This document shows, one piece after another, positions 1 through 12,755 of a stretch of DNA of 64,000 nucleotides. The notes below the pieces were generated by a model that did no database searches, was not told the origin of the DNA, and worked only from the letters and a program-made list of their open reading frames with translations. This DNA is from Marsupella aquatica. Taxonomy: Eukaryota; Marchantiophyta. How positions within the stretch are numbered: position 1 is the stretch's first letter; each line of letters starts with the position of its first letter. The position numbers were made by a program, and so were the translations under genes. The stretch is taken from NCBI GenBank assembly GCA_973895155.1, contig OZ316891.1, positions 21,762,001 to 21,826,000 of the forward strand. Reading direction: 5' to 3'.

Positions 1-1861
1 CTGCCATAGCTCTTAATTCAGTTAACCGTTTGAGCTACCATAGCTCTTAATTCAGTTAACTGTTTGAGATAGACTCCCTCTTGAGGCCCATCAGACAAAG
101 CCTTGTCCTCAGCTTCGGTTGTTGATCTGGACACTGTAGATTGGCATTTGCTGCTCCACAGAAAGGGACCTGATGCGAGAGTAAATATGTATCCTCCGTT
201 TGATCTTCTAGCGTTGGAGCAGGAATTTCCCCGATCAGAGTGAATCCTTGCATTTGCCAATCAAGGTCAGGACACCGGTGAAAGAAAATCCCCAGGTCTG
301 CTGTGCTTCTTATGTATATGATTTGCTGCGTTTCAGTGAGCTTGCTGATGATGAGACATGAACCTGCTGCCAAGTCGACCTCAAAGGAAAGATCTGGCTG
401 CCTGTACGTTAGTCACGCTAGTAGATGATCGAGCTTACCCACTCATTAACTGAGAGTAAGTGGTTGCGTTGATGTCTCAGTTCCGGTTTCAGCAGACAAA
501 GTGAGGCTCTCAGGGAGGGGAGTCTTTGTTGGTGGACACATGCAGTTCCTACATGTTGTAGTCTCGTAGCATGTGCCTGGAACCCTCAATTTGGTGCATG
601 CTGATTATTCCATAATTTGTGACAGTGAAATCTACCCCAAGATGTATTTTTCCCAGCCCTAGATCTATCAACTTCTACTATGTGTTTAGCTTTGATTTGA
701 TCAGCGAACAGCGTGAAGCTTGTGCCTGCAGTGATGAGTAGATCATCAACAAACAGCAAGATTACAACTAGCTAATTTCCAGATATCAGCGTTGCCCACA
801 TAAAGATTTGGATCCAAAGAACTACGTTCACAGTGGATTTAGCGGAGGAACTGAGTCGCGCGATCTCATCGTACCATGCTCTCGGGCTATCAATATTTGC
901 TTTAACGTACTCATATCATGACTCAAAATAACATTTCTATTTGCCTTTGACTGCAAATATGGTAGGTTGGTCGATCCATGAAGATGTTTTCCTTCAGGGT
1001 GCCATCTAGAAGTGCTGTTGTCACTTTCATTAATTTGAGATATTGACCATTCATATATGCAGCAGACATATCGAGCAGTTATCGATCAGTCTCATTGTGG
1101 ACCGGTACCATTTGACTACTGCAGGTGCAAGTGTTTCTTCAAATCCAATTCAAGTCTCTGCTTGTTACTTCTGGTGGCAACTCAGGCCTTGTGCCTGATG
1201 TTTCCTTCATGGTCAACTTTTGCCCTATGTATCCATTTGGCCGAGAGACATTTTTCACCAAATGGTAGATCTACTAGTCCATCCATCTTTATTTTCATAA
1301 CAATGTTCCACTGCTTGTCCCGAATTTATTTTACTTGCTGGTTCAGCCATAACTATATGCAATAGCAAGATCATGGTTTGTTGATACTAGGTACAAATAT
1401 ATAGTGATCCAGAAATCTGTGATTATCTGACCTGATGAGAGGATGGTCAAGGTGGACGTAAAGGTCGAGACCTTCGAGATTTTGTGGTTGTCTGAGCTTT
1501 TCAGGCACCTGCTACGAGACTACAACAATTTTGTGGTTTGGTAACCTGCTGTGACGGCTCCTGTGTAGCATCTGTCTGTCCTTGATCTGGTGCATGTATC
1601 CAGTTCGTGAATACCGAGCCCTGGGTCAGCACTTGCATCAGGTCCCAAATCAGCATTTGCGTCGAGCGTGGAGTCTTGTCTCTGATCTTCTATAGTGTCT
1701 CTCCTTCTTGATGGTACGTTGGTGGAACCATCAATAATTGATGAGGGAGTAGAAGGCTGCAATAAACTTTTGTCAAGTAGAAACATGTCGAGAATGCTAA
1801 CTGACGGAGTAGAAGCAGTAGAGCAATCACCGGGTGCCCGCAGTGTTGCTTGACTCATCAA
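1..1861 (-). pseudogene. Ty1/copia pol remnant (RT-RNase H), continues off left edge
   Basis: The minus strand carries, in broken frames, the order expected of a copia reverse transcriptase and RNase H. Around 1300-1180 is a segment reading DLPFGEKCLSAKWIHRAKVD (copia RT start, KWxxxxK type). Around 1020-950 is TTALLDGTLKENIFMDRP (the 'AFLNGxLxExxYMxQP' block). Around 775-740 is LLFVDDLLITAG, the catalytic FVDD box. Around 670-600 is LGKIHLGVDFTVTNYGIIS. Around 330-20 are LGIFFHR, DLDWQMQGFTLIG and then SNGGYIFTLASGPFLWSSK and STTEAEDKALSD, the RNase H core. Frames change several times and stops interrupt them, so this is a dead copy. The 1861-1520 stretch (rich in D, S and T) may be the linker upstream of RT. 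LTRs are not visible. Confidence 0.85.
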
Positions 1862-3482
1862 TGATCACATCTCGACTGATGAGACTGCAATGGTGGATGG
1901 GATTGAATTAACGGTATGGTTTGCTTTGTTCATATATCATAGCCTAGCTACTAGACCTGATTTTATTGACCTGGCGCCAAGCTTGTGTCGTCGTTAATGT
2001 CGAGGAACATGGACAAATAACGCAATGCTGCCAATACTCTGACATAATCGAGATTATACACAAGACAGTATGTACCAAGCTTCTGAATGGCTAGACTGCA
2101 ACAAATTGCTAGATATAAAGGGAAACGTACAATCATATATGGCCTTGAGAGCACTGTCTTGCTGCGGGATACAACTTATTGTGAAATAATGTCATCCTAC
2201 CCTTTAAACTTTTTCCTTAGTCTCCTACAAGAAGTAGTTTGTTCCCCTCAGCTACCAAACCTACATTGCTGCTGTGTTAACAATACTCATGTATCAGTTG
2301 GACTGTTGTCTGTCGATAAAGACAGCAATTTCCTCAGCAACGTGACAAGCTCCCTGAAATCCTCTCATGGTGTGAGCCCTGCTGCAGACAGTCCCTTCTC
2401 CCCTTTCCATCATCCTGCAGGGTATGCTACCTTAGGATCTCCAGATACGTTGAGCAAATCTCCTCCCTGCAGCCATATACACAAGTTGCTTTTGTACCCT
2501 GTTGCCACGATTATTGCCTCAAAATGCAAATTTTCTTCGTTCACTAAAGGGAGCTCCTAGATCAAAGAAACTCTTAACACCAGGCACAACCTTGATATGA
2601 CCACTTTTGATCTTGCTTAGAGCATATCCAGCGGGACCGCAAACAGCCCCGCAACCTCCATTCATATATTGCAAGTAGCAGGCTCTTTTGCCGGCAAGCC
2701 CTACCACCGCCACCCGACAACCTCTATCACAAGGAGGACATGCATAGTATGGGTGCAAGGTATTTCCCAACATTCCCCCGGGAATTCATTGTTTGATAAC
2801 AAAGAAGTAGATATTCCGGTCATCTTGGAGTAATGCACCCAAATTACCTACGTAAGCCCACAGGTACGAGGGTATATCACATTTAGTGTATTTTGACCTC
2901 GCCCCTACGTGTCTCCGGGTAATACACCTATGTACAACCACGCCTCTTTCATGGGGTGATCCTTGGTGTGTTTTGCCACCATTATCACCCATTGAAGAGT
3001 AACCCCTATTTAGATAAAACTGGACAATTAGTGAAATTTTGGATTGATTGAAATTACAATTAAATCATATTTAAGCAAAATAAATTCATTATTACTAAGT
3101 TAACACTTGCATGTACCAAAAAACCATATATATTGGTACACACTGTCATAATTAGAATTATTGTAATATGCACAATTTAGAATGAAAGATGCACAATCCA
3201 TGGTCCAATAATGAATAAAGTGGTACAAGGTGTACAATCACATTAATGTGCATAAATTTACTAGTAAGAGTGAAATGCATAATCCATGATCCAGTCATGA
3301 ATAACCATCCACATATGGAAATCATTCAATGCTAGGTTGCTTTCTTGTGATTGTTGAAGAGAAGAATTTTATTGAAGAATTGCTCTCCCCTTTTTAATAT
3401 GTCAAATCAACCAAATAACAAGGTGATGATGATGATTTACAATTACTTATCCTTCTACTAATAAAACTACACTGTCTAAGTA
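1862..3482. other. No supported gene
   Basis: Short open frames exist on both strands (for example 2087-2560 + and 2519-2773 -), but they overlap on opposite strands, match nothing I know and show no domain. The left part could be the unrecognisable upstream half of the copia relic. The stretch 3000-3480 is AT-rich and probably the 3' flank of the gene that ends at 3483. Confidence 0.4.
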
Positions 3483-6400
3483 TCATGAAGTTGATGCTGC
3501 CTCATCCTCTAAGCATCTATTCAAATTGTCTCTTGCTTTCATTGCATGACTTTTTGCTATTCTAACTAAGCCACTTTTGGCTGTGGTCCGTCCCTTGAAA
3601 CACCATAGTACAGTGTTCACACTTATTGTCTCAGTGGAATACCCTGGATCACGTTCCCATTGTTGATTCCAACAATCTAACCACCGCTGTCGTGGCTCAT
3701 ATTCTGGCTGACCACGTTTTCTTAGCATGTAAGGTCTATACCACTCCACAATACACACATGTTCAAGTTGATTGTTGGCATTCAACTCTCCTTCTTCCAC
3801 ATTACTAATCACTTTGCCCAAATAAATTGGGTAAATATCTAGGTCAGCTGTGTCTGGCCGAACCAAGATATAATTATCTTTCATGATATCTACCCTTGGG
3901 TTAAAAGTTTCATGAGGTTTGTCTTTCCTTGGTCCCACATACCCAATCTTTGCATCCAACTCACATGCCACATTGCGGTATTGCAAAGGAACACTATCTC
4001 TCCATTTTGACATGGGCCAAAATCCATGAACCAAGTGTTCCTCTCCAGATCTATATTGCACCGCCTCTGTCTCCAAAGTATGGATAATTTGATTCCAGTA
4101 TTGTATCAGTGCCACCCATCTACCCTTTCCTTCTTCTGAAGTAGTTCGATTGCAGACAAAATTAAAAAATTTCACTTGCTTATGTAGTCCTTGTCGCACC
4201 TCCTCTACCATGGCCATTTCTATCATTGGTAATCTTTTTGGTTCTCCTACGGGAAGTTTTGGACTATTATCATCCGTCCACGACCACATCTCAATACCTT
4301 CTCTTGGGAGCCAATCATCCTCTTGGCATTTCATTTTGTATTGAAGGCATGGCATACCATCATCACGCACATACAATCGAAATAGTCATGGTTGCAAATG
4401 CCCCACCAATGAGTCCCCTCCTTTAAGCAAGTATGGTTCCAAGTATGATTTAAAATTGGGCACCTCTTGCACGAAATGGGGAACTGGATGTGGAGTCCTT
4501 GCCCCCATTAACAATGACATTAGATCTGCCAAAGAATAGGTTGGGTTACGCATTAAACTTTCAGAGAAATGGCCAAACATAGCATCAACATCCTCATGAG
4601 TATGTCCGACCATGAGAAATCCCAGATGAATCTCTTCAAAAACATCTCTTGCCGTCAGTAGGGACAAATAACCCAACACATATCTGTTTTTGTTATCTCC
4701 TGCACAATTGTCAAGTTGTAACTTCAAAACTCTTGGAAGAGGCTTGAAGGTAGTAGACGCATCCAATGAGTGTGACTTCGCTGCAAAAATTTAAGAACCA
4801 TATATATTAGGGTCAATAATTAATTTAGAGCCAAAACATTTTCATAGAGCCTACATATTTTCTTAGACATATAGAATAACCAATAATATACCATCATGGG
4901 CAACGATTTATGAACATAAACTCAAATGAACTATAGTTTCGAGTCTGAAATAAATAGTTAACGGTTCAAGCCATGGTTCTCACTAAGTTTTGCATACACT
5001 AACAACAAACCATGGGTCACACTTTCAATAAGCTAGTTACAATGAACCATGGTTTGTGCTCTCAAATAAACTAACAATAAAAAATGGTTCATACTTTGAA
5101 ATAAACTATCAATGAACCATGGTTTGCACTTATCACATAAAATAACAAACAAGGATATATCCTAAGAAAATGACTCTCACATGAGCGAATAATAACAATC
5201 TTTATGTCAACTGACAATGAACTCTGGTTGACACCTTGGAAGGTCACATCACTTACAAAGGAAGCATGGTTGATACTGAATATGGCATAAAAATAACAAC
5301 ACTTATTTGCATTGAAGTGAAATAATTACCTAGATTTGATATTTCGTCCTTAAATGCTTCACGAAGTTTTCCCTCCAATATAGGTCCTCGCCCCTCAAGC
5401 AAGTTTTCAAATAGTTTTGTGGAATCTGGCCCTTCCACTAAAGATTTGATCATCGGTTCTGGATTTTCCAACATTCGAAGTATTGTGTCAAGTGAACCAA
5501 TTGTGGCATTGGCATCAGGTGCCCACACTCCAACATTACATTGAGCAATAGCTTTTGGACCATGGCCATGAGTCAAAATACCAGTCAAGGTAATTGGAAG
5601 TTTAATCGCACCATCCACTTCTTTCGGGCAAAAGGGCATCCTTGGTAGTGCAGTCTTACAATGATCCATTTTATCATGAATTATGCATAAGACCTGTTTT
5701 GGATTATCAACAGACTGGCGTCTCCAAGAGTGATATAATAATCTGCCTTCGGTATGATCACGATGATGAGCGATTTCATCCCTCTTTAAAATCTCAATCT
5801 CTTCTTTCACACCGGTCAGATTTGCTTTCCGTTGCATCAACTCACTACAAGTTGTACACTTGGAAAAGTTATTGCCTTTCTTATGAATCGTCACTTCCTT
5901 GAAGTACTTTTGATGTAAAATACTCAATGTGGACTGGGAGATTGGTTGAAGACCAAGCTCTAAATTTGTAGCATTGAGCTTGTTCCTAATACTTTCCCAA
6001 GTATAACTTGTAGGTAGCTCCTTTAAAACTTGTCGAGATTTGTCTGCAGTCGTCCTCATTTTTGCAGGATGAAGATCTGCGCACTCATCAATCAACCCAT
6101 GCAATGACATATAGGCTTGAGAAACTCGTTCAGTCATCCTTCTCTTTCCTTGGTTTCCATGATAAGCTATCCTCACCCCATTACCCACAGCCTTTCTGAG
6201 CTCATAGAATTGACTTCGCCCTTTGGAGTGCAAAATCCTCCATGCCTCCAAGCATATTGCCTTCCCTTCAATGATGATTAGTTTTTCAGTATTAGATAGT
6301 TCCAATATATTGACAATAGCATTGATCTCATACTCTTTTCGCATCTCAAATGATTTCTCCCAATAGTTCTCCCTAATCCCCCTTGCCACATGAGGGTCAA

Positions 6401-7280
6401 GAAGATGGCAGCACCGACGAAGGCAACATTTCTGTTTTCTGATTTCCTCCACATCTTCTTTGGAAAGGGACTTGTCTTTCTTTGACAAAGAAAGAGAAGG
6501 TTGTTTTCTTTTTCTGGTTATTGGAATGTATGATCTCTTTCGACTTGAAGCATCTAGATCCTCCTCCTCTGCATCTACAAAAAATGAGGCTAATAGCCTT
6601 CCGTTACTTGTGACGAGCCTATCCAATGGCCATGCCCTCAAACAATCTCTATGTTTCAGGTGATCATTGGTTGCACCTTGAATATATTCATCAATCAAGA
6701 TTCCCACATGTGTATTTCGAAGAGTAGTATCTCCCAATGTCACTTCTGGATTAACAGCCATTACTCTTGCAATGGCAAAGGCAAAATGTGTTTCATCAAG
6801 TACTTTAACAACCATTCCCATCCATAAACTTGTGGATGAAATTCGAAGAGGATTTCCACTAGATTCAACTCCATTCTCATTTGACCACTCCGGTTGGTTT
6901 CCTTGAGCTTCGTTCTCATTTGAGATCTCTGGTTGGCTGGTATCACTTCCATTGCTCGTTGAAGCTCCATTCTTGTATGAGGTATTAGGTAGGTATCCAG
7001 TAACCATTTCAAGTTGCTGAAGTTGACCTTTTTTCCAGACTAGAAAAGATCCTATCATGTCAGCCAAGCTTTCACCATGATCCCATTGAATTTCCCCATC
7101 AAATACTTCTTTCAAAGTAACAAGAACTTGAAGAGGAACATTATGGCAAATCCGAGATGGATCCACACTTTGAATGATACCCTTCGCAACCATTTTATTT
7201 GATATGCACAAACCTACGGTTTCACCGACAATAATCCAAGATGTCGCCATTATTTTATCTGCACATTCAATCCAAATCAA
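3483..7280 (-). pseudogene. DDE-like transposase gene of the VGHTHEDVD (DUF7869-like) family, copy 1
   Basis: Two exons are visible. Exon 1 runs from 7280 (Met; a second Met at 7250 starts MATSWIIVGE) to a GT donor near 5329 after codons for ISNLG. Exon 2 starts near 4780 after TTTTTGCAG and ends at 3483. Exon 1 has a Cys-rich block (KCCLRRCCHLL), a GNQGKRRM block, FSKCTTCSEL and IIHDKMDHCKTALPR. Exon 2 has LQLDNCAGDNKNRY and FLMVGHTHEDVDAMFG. The spaced Asp and Asp/Glu residues fit an RNase H-like transposase or integrase fold, which is an inference; the family is widespread in plant and animal repeats. One in-frame TGA (4386-4388) sits where copy 2 (51841-55553) has an Arg codon, so CGA to TGA is likely. 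Otherwise the frame is open for about 1,080 codons. The intron and upstream DNA carry AACCATGGTT palindromes. Confidence 0.75.
4966..5129. repeat. Set 1 palindromes inside the transposase intron
   Basis: At least two near-complete copies (GAACCATGGTTTG at about 5044 and GAACCATGGTTTGCAC at about 5114) and weaker ones (AAGCCATGGTTCT at about 4968, AACCATGGGTCAC at about 5009). They lie in the intron of the copy 1 transposase gene and not in its exons. A further variant (GAAGCATGGTTGATAC) lies near 5260. Confidence 0.8.
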
Positions 7281-7553
7281 AGTTAACCTCTGTTCCTAAG
7301 ATATAGTTGTTGTTTTTTTCTCTGAATATACCCAAGGGACCGTATACTTTTTGTCTTAGTTTTCCAGACCTACTTTGTTTCCCTTGTTTCTCAATAGCCT
7401 TGAACTCTCGTGTAATTGTCTGAGATGAGTTGCCCTCACAACTAAGTTGGCAGGTTGTTACTTACCATTGAGTTCAAGAAGCATTGTGTACATTTGACCC
7501 AAAACCCTAAACTACTACATACTTAAATGATGTCTTACCACAAGATGGCAACT

Positions 7554-8278
7554 GCAAACCATGGTTCGCTCCATTAATGAGAATATAAAAAAAGTACTAA
7601 GGCGTATAATTACCATGACTATCTTTTATCATATTATAGATATGAAGTGTTTCTTATGGGGTGTTTTTATAGTATTGTCATCAAGAAACAGTGTTCAGGC
7701 TAGGTTTAAATTCACCATGAATGATACATGTTAAAACAAAAGCAAATCAGTATTACAAGAGAAAGTCATCTTGCATTATAATTGTTTGATGTATAATAAT
7801 TCCATCAGTTTAGAATTCATAAGAAAGTCTTTATCAAATGTATTCTATTGGACTTATGTATGAGTTTCTCTTGACCAGAATGTAAACAATATTAAAGAGA
7901 GTTATAATCATACTTAAGCAAAGCAGGAGACTGCGGTTCATGTATCATATAGATCATGTGACTATGAACCATGGTTTGTGGCCTTTGGTCATAGTCACAT
8001 TTTTATTTTTCTAGCTAGGAGTATACTAGTCAGTTTGGTAATTTACTCCTAGTTTTAGATGATGCTGTTAAATAAGGCTCATTAATTCAAGGGCTACGTA
8101 CCATGATTTGCACTCACCTTTCATTTTCCCATCTACAAGTTGAGTTAGTTTGATATGGTTTGAACCATGGTTCGAAGTCACTTTTTACATGTAGGTGTAG
8201 AGTTGGTTCACTCCGAGTATTAGATAATTAATGCCATCAGATAAGCCTCTTACTAGGCACACGAACCATGGTTCATGG
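7554..8278. repeat. Set 1 palindromes upstream of transposase copy 1
   Basis: Copies of the AACCATGGTT palindrome occur at about 7555 (GCAAACCATGGTTCGC), 7966 (GAACCATGGTTTG), 8159 (TTTGAACCATGGTTCGAA) and 8262 (CGAACCATGGTTC), with a degenerate one at about 8098. All are in the 5' flank of the minus-strand gene starting at 7280. By analogy they could be binding sites or a promoter-proximal regulatory array. Confidence 0.8.
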
Positions 8279-8299
8279 TCACTTTTTAAAGTTTTGATC

Positions 8300-9770
8300 A
8301 TCTACTTGAAGTATTAGAGGTTTCCTAGTCACCTCAGAAGTCATTTGTTTAAGAAAACCACAACATGACAAAGGTAGGGCTCATGTACCAACCACAAATA
8401 CTTATCATAATAACATTCTCCCACAAGTTATTTGGTGTTAAATCTAGGAGAAAGCACATACATATATGTTACTTTCATTCAAGTATCTTTGTTTGCTTAT
8501 ATGCGTTCAATTTTAAATTATGTATGTCAAGTAACCGTCACGCTAGTTAGTTTGTGAAAATCTACACTCAGGTAGATTATGATTGAAGTTGAACAGGTTA
8601 ACAAAAGATTAACCTCATCAAACATTAGAATGAATCGGATATATTACTCAGTTACAAATACAATCTACAATCTTAATGATTAAATTCTCACTTAAGTTCG
8701 AGTTAGGGAATGATTCTTGAGTTCAAGATTCATATATATTATGAAGTGAATTGAGTTCACACATCACAATCTAATTCATCAATTCAATCTCTCATTCTAA
8801 GATTGAAGAAGAACTAATGCAAAAAGGAAGAACTCGAATGGATGGTTACTTACAGTTTCAAGACACATACAGCTTGTATATCTTCTCTGCCACTCTAGAC
8901 AGTTCACTCAATCTTCATCAACAAATAACTCGTGCAGTCTCTTGCCAGTTCCTCTATAGTCGCACACTATGACTCTTTGATGAAGGCTGACTGTCTAATC
9001 TCCTCGATCGCTCTTCAATGTTAATCCCCGTGTTAATCTCTATCTCCTTGAACAATCTGTACTCTAAGAACTCCTCCCAGCTCTCCTCTTGAAGTATCCC
9101 CTCCCAGCACTTGAAGCACTCTCCTCGCAGCTTGAAGCGCTCTCCTCGTAGCTCTCCTGAATCAAAACCCTTTCCTAGTAAATGAACTCCATAGACGATC
9201 AAAACAGACTTAACATTTTTGACTCCACAAGAGGATTCTAGAAGTTCGCATTTCAAAATGAAACTTTTGGGGGGAATTTTGAATTTTGACCTGGTTATGA
9301 TTGCCTTGGCCTTCAGTAACTGATTCTCATGCCCAATCGATCTGATGCAAACTGATCATATCTTGTCTTGTAAATGCCCGGAGGTACCCTTCGAGCAGAG
9401 AAAAGTTTACAAGGCCTTGGCCGTAAAATTAATAAAATTTTCAATTATATGCTTGTAAATTGAAACAAATTTTTAACTTGCTATGGGGATCCTCACCTAA
9501 TCTTTTAATTTGCACCCATTATACATTTACTACTAAGGTAACTTACTTCCTTTACGATTAAATTTACCATTTGTACTACCATAATTTATTTAACCTCATT
9601 TAATATTTTTACTACCATCATTATTTAACCTACTAAGGTAACCTCATTCAATCTTTTTACTACCATAATTTATTTAAATTACTAAGGTAACCTGATTTGT
9701 TCTTTTTACTACCATTATTTAATAGCCTATAACTAAGGGTAATACTCGCCTAAGATTTCACAACACATAT
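8300..9770. other. No supported gene
   Basis: AT-rich DNA. A minus-strand frame at 8954-9256 is built partly from short repeats of CTCCTC and GCTTGAAGC type and looks non-coding. From 9530 to 9720 a short ACTAAGGTAACCT-type motif recurs. Confidence 0.4.
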
Positions 9771-9778
9771 GAATTATC

Positions 9779-10556
9779 AGTCTTGTGCAACCATTATTTA
9801 TTTGTACAATTAACCCAAAGTCATCTTAGCTAATTTCTATGAAAAATACATGTTTTGGATCGCACGTGGTTCCTAAGATTTTTGATAGTCAACCCCCCGA
9901 GCATCTTAGGATTAAGGACTGTTATCGATGTTTAGGCTTAAGGTTAAATAGAGTTAACCTAAGTAATGTTTAGGGTTCTAGGGTTTCATATTCAGGGTTC
10001 AGGGTTTAGGGTTTTTAAGGGTTTCAGCCTAAACCCTAACTAAACCCTAGCTAAACCCTATAACTAAGGCTAATACTCGCCTAAGATTTCACAACACATA
10101 TGAATTATTAAACCTACTCAGGTAAACACCCCTTAATCTTATTATATCTAAACCCTAAACCCCTAAACCCTAAATCTGATTATATATATTATGTGTTTAA
10201 ACCCTAGGGTAACCCTTGATCTCTTAATCCTTGTGCAACCATTATTAATTTAACTTACTACAAGGGCCTCTCTCAGTCTTGTGCAACCATTATTTATTTG
10301 TACAATTAACCCAAAGTCATCTTAGCTAATTTCTATGAAAAATACCTATTTCGGATCGCACGTGGTTCCTAAGATTTTTGATAGTCAACCCCCCGAGCAT
10401 CTTAGGATTAAGGACTGTTATCAATGTTTAGGCTTAAGGTTAAATAGAGTTAACCTAAGTAATGTTTAGGGTTCTAGGGTTTTATGTTCAGGGTTCAGGG
10501 TTTAGGGTTTTTAAGGGTTTCAGCCTAAACCCTAACTAAACCCTAGCTAAACCCTA
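9779..10556. repeat. Direct repeat of about 280 bp with head-to-head telomere-like tracts
   Basis: Two nearly identical copies lie at about 9779-10062 and 10276-10556. Each starts with TCTTGTGCAACCATTATTTA and ends with GGGTTTAGGG-type motifs followed about 20 bp later by CCCTAAC/AACCCTAG motifs, so the telomere-like tracts face each other and could form a hairpin. The spacer (10063-10275) carries more CCCTAAA units. A second short repeat (TAATACTCGCCTAAGATTTC) begins at about 9740 and 10071. Confidence 0.85.
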
Positions 10557-12755
10557 AAGCCCCTGAACAACCAAGTAGTCAAACCTCATTGTGGGCGCCC
10601 ATGTGGTCTCTTGTGACATGTCCATTTCAAAATTCCGGGCCAATGGTTGTGCCAGATCCAAACCTAAACAAATACAAGGTCCATTTGTGTTTGTTGTGAA
10701 ACTATTACAATTTATAATTTGTCTCGGGAACTCAGGGCCAAAGAGAATTCAAATTTAACGTACCAAATAAGAATGAGGAACTTTAAACCAACCATACTTT
10801 AAATTTCTTAGTTATTCTTTTTGAGTTTTCACTATGTTTATTTAGTTCTACTCGGGTACATTAGTATTCAAAGGCGCATTAAGAGAGTTTTGGCCATTAT
10901 TTGCTGTGGGTCAAAAGCCCGTTTGGGTTGAGAGTTTTTATGTTGCAAATTGGGGTTGCTCAAGCTTTTGTTGAGATTCAACCATGTACTAATTATTGAA
11001 AAATGGTATAGTTAGCTAGGAGCACTATAAACCAACCATACTTTAAGTTAGTGGGTTCTTCTTATTGTGTTTTAACCATTCTTTGTAAGAGAGAGGCAGG
11101 TGGGTTTCGGGCACCTAGTCGGATTCCTTTGCTTAACCCTCCTATGCAGTTTACGACTGAGCTTGACCAGGCTCTTCAGTATGTTGATAGGTAGGGTTTG
11201 GTTTTTGTGTGTCCTCTTATGCGGGAAACCCTGCCTGCTGTTAACCCTAAACTGATAAATGTTTTGGCCTTTTTTGTGTTCTCCCTTGATTGGGTTTTTG
11301 GCCTGTGGAATCTTGTCTCCCAGTTGGGCGCCTTCTGCTTTTGGCAGTTTGATATAAAAAATTAGTGCTATTAGCATATGTTGATATCCAAAGTATTTCA
11401 ACCTTGCACATTTTCAACTGTTGAAAGAAGCAAAAATTATTGGTGACAAAATGTAAAAGATTAAGGTCCGGATTAAGGTCCAAGACAGTCCATTATTGAT
11501 CAAAATGTTGTATCAAACTATTCCCAGATGGATAATACATGATTAATATTTTGGATGAAGCTAGGAACTTGCAAATGACACTGTTCAAGTCTTGTCTTGA
11601 TCATTTCATTGATGGTCTCTTTTCTACTTGGCGAACCCTTTGTTTTCATGGACCTGGGGGAGAATGTAAAAGTAGATTAAGGGTCCAGGCATTATTGTAA
11701 GTGTCCGTTATTGCATTGTAAGTGTCCATTATTGTAAGTAGATAATTTGTGAGTGACTGTGGGAACTAAGCAAAGAGATAGCACTAGTCTAAACCCTAAA
11801 GCCCCTGATTCAAACCTTAACCTGGGGTTAGCCTTAGTCAAACCTCATTGTGGGCCCATGTGTGGGCCCTTGGGGCATGTCCATTTCAAAGTTCCGGGCC
11901 AATGGTTATGCCAGACCCAAACCTAAACAAATACAACTATGTGTGTTTTTTGTGAAACTACTACAATTTATAGTTTGTCCCGAGAACTCAGGGTCAAAGA
12001 GAATTCAAAACTAACGTGCCAAATAAGAAGGAGGAACTTTAAACCAACCATACTTTAAATTTCTTAGTTATTCTTTTTGAGTTTTCACTATGTTTATTTG
12101 GTTCTACTCGGGTACATTAGTATTCAAAGGCGCATTAAGAGAGTTTTTGGCCATTATTTGTTGTGGGTCAAAAGCCCGTTTGGGTTGAGAGTTTTTAAGG
12201 TGCAAATTGGGGTTGCTCAAGCTTTTGTTGAGATTCAACCATGTACTAATTATTGAAAAATGGTATAGTTAGCTAGGGGCACTATAAACCAACCATACTT
12301 TAAGTTAGTGGGTTCTTCTTATTGAGTTCTAACCATTCTTTGTAGGGGAGATGCAGGTGGGTTTCGAGCAACTAGTCGGATTCCCTTTCCTCCTAGTATG
12401 CAGTTTACTCGTGAGCTTGACCAGGCTCTTCAGTATGCGGATAGGTAGAATTTGGTTTTTGTGTCTCCTCTTGTGCGGGAAACCCTGCCTGGTGTTAACC
12501 CTAAACTGATAAATGTTTTGGCCTTTTTTGTGTTCTCCCTTGATTGGGTTTTTGGCCTGTGGGATCGTGTCTCCCAGTTGGGCGCCTTCTGCTTTTGGCA
12601 GTTTGATGTAAAAATAAATTAGGGTGTGTTCATGGACCTGGGGGACCATGTAAAAGTAGATTAAGGGTCCATTATTGTAAGTGTCCATTATTGTAAGTAG
12701 ATACTCTAATAATTTGTGAATGTGGAAAGCAAGGAGATAGCACTAGTCTACACCC
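10551..12755. repeat. Tandem duplication, unit about 1.24 kb, second unit internally deleted
   Basis: Unit 1 (about 10551-11790) and unit 2 (about 11791-12755) share long near-identical stretches: the GTCAAACCTCATTGTGGGC start, the GGTGCAAATTGGGGTTGCTC block, and an end with GATAGCACTAGTCTA. Unit 2 lacks about 280 bp that in unit 1 lie around 11365-11645. In both units the plus strand has the same translatable remnant (ELDQALQY followed by VNPKLINVLAFFVFSLDW and QLGAFCFWQFD), with the same in-frame stop after the DR that follows QALQY. This may be a fossil exon fragment; I do not recognise it. Confidence 0.8.

Noticed and set aside
2087-2773. Overlapping frames of 157 codons (+) and 84 codons (-)
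   Set aside because: No recognisable domain or neighbours that support a gene.
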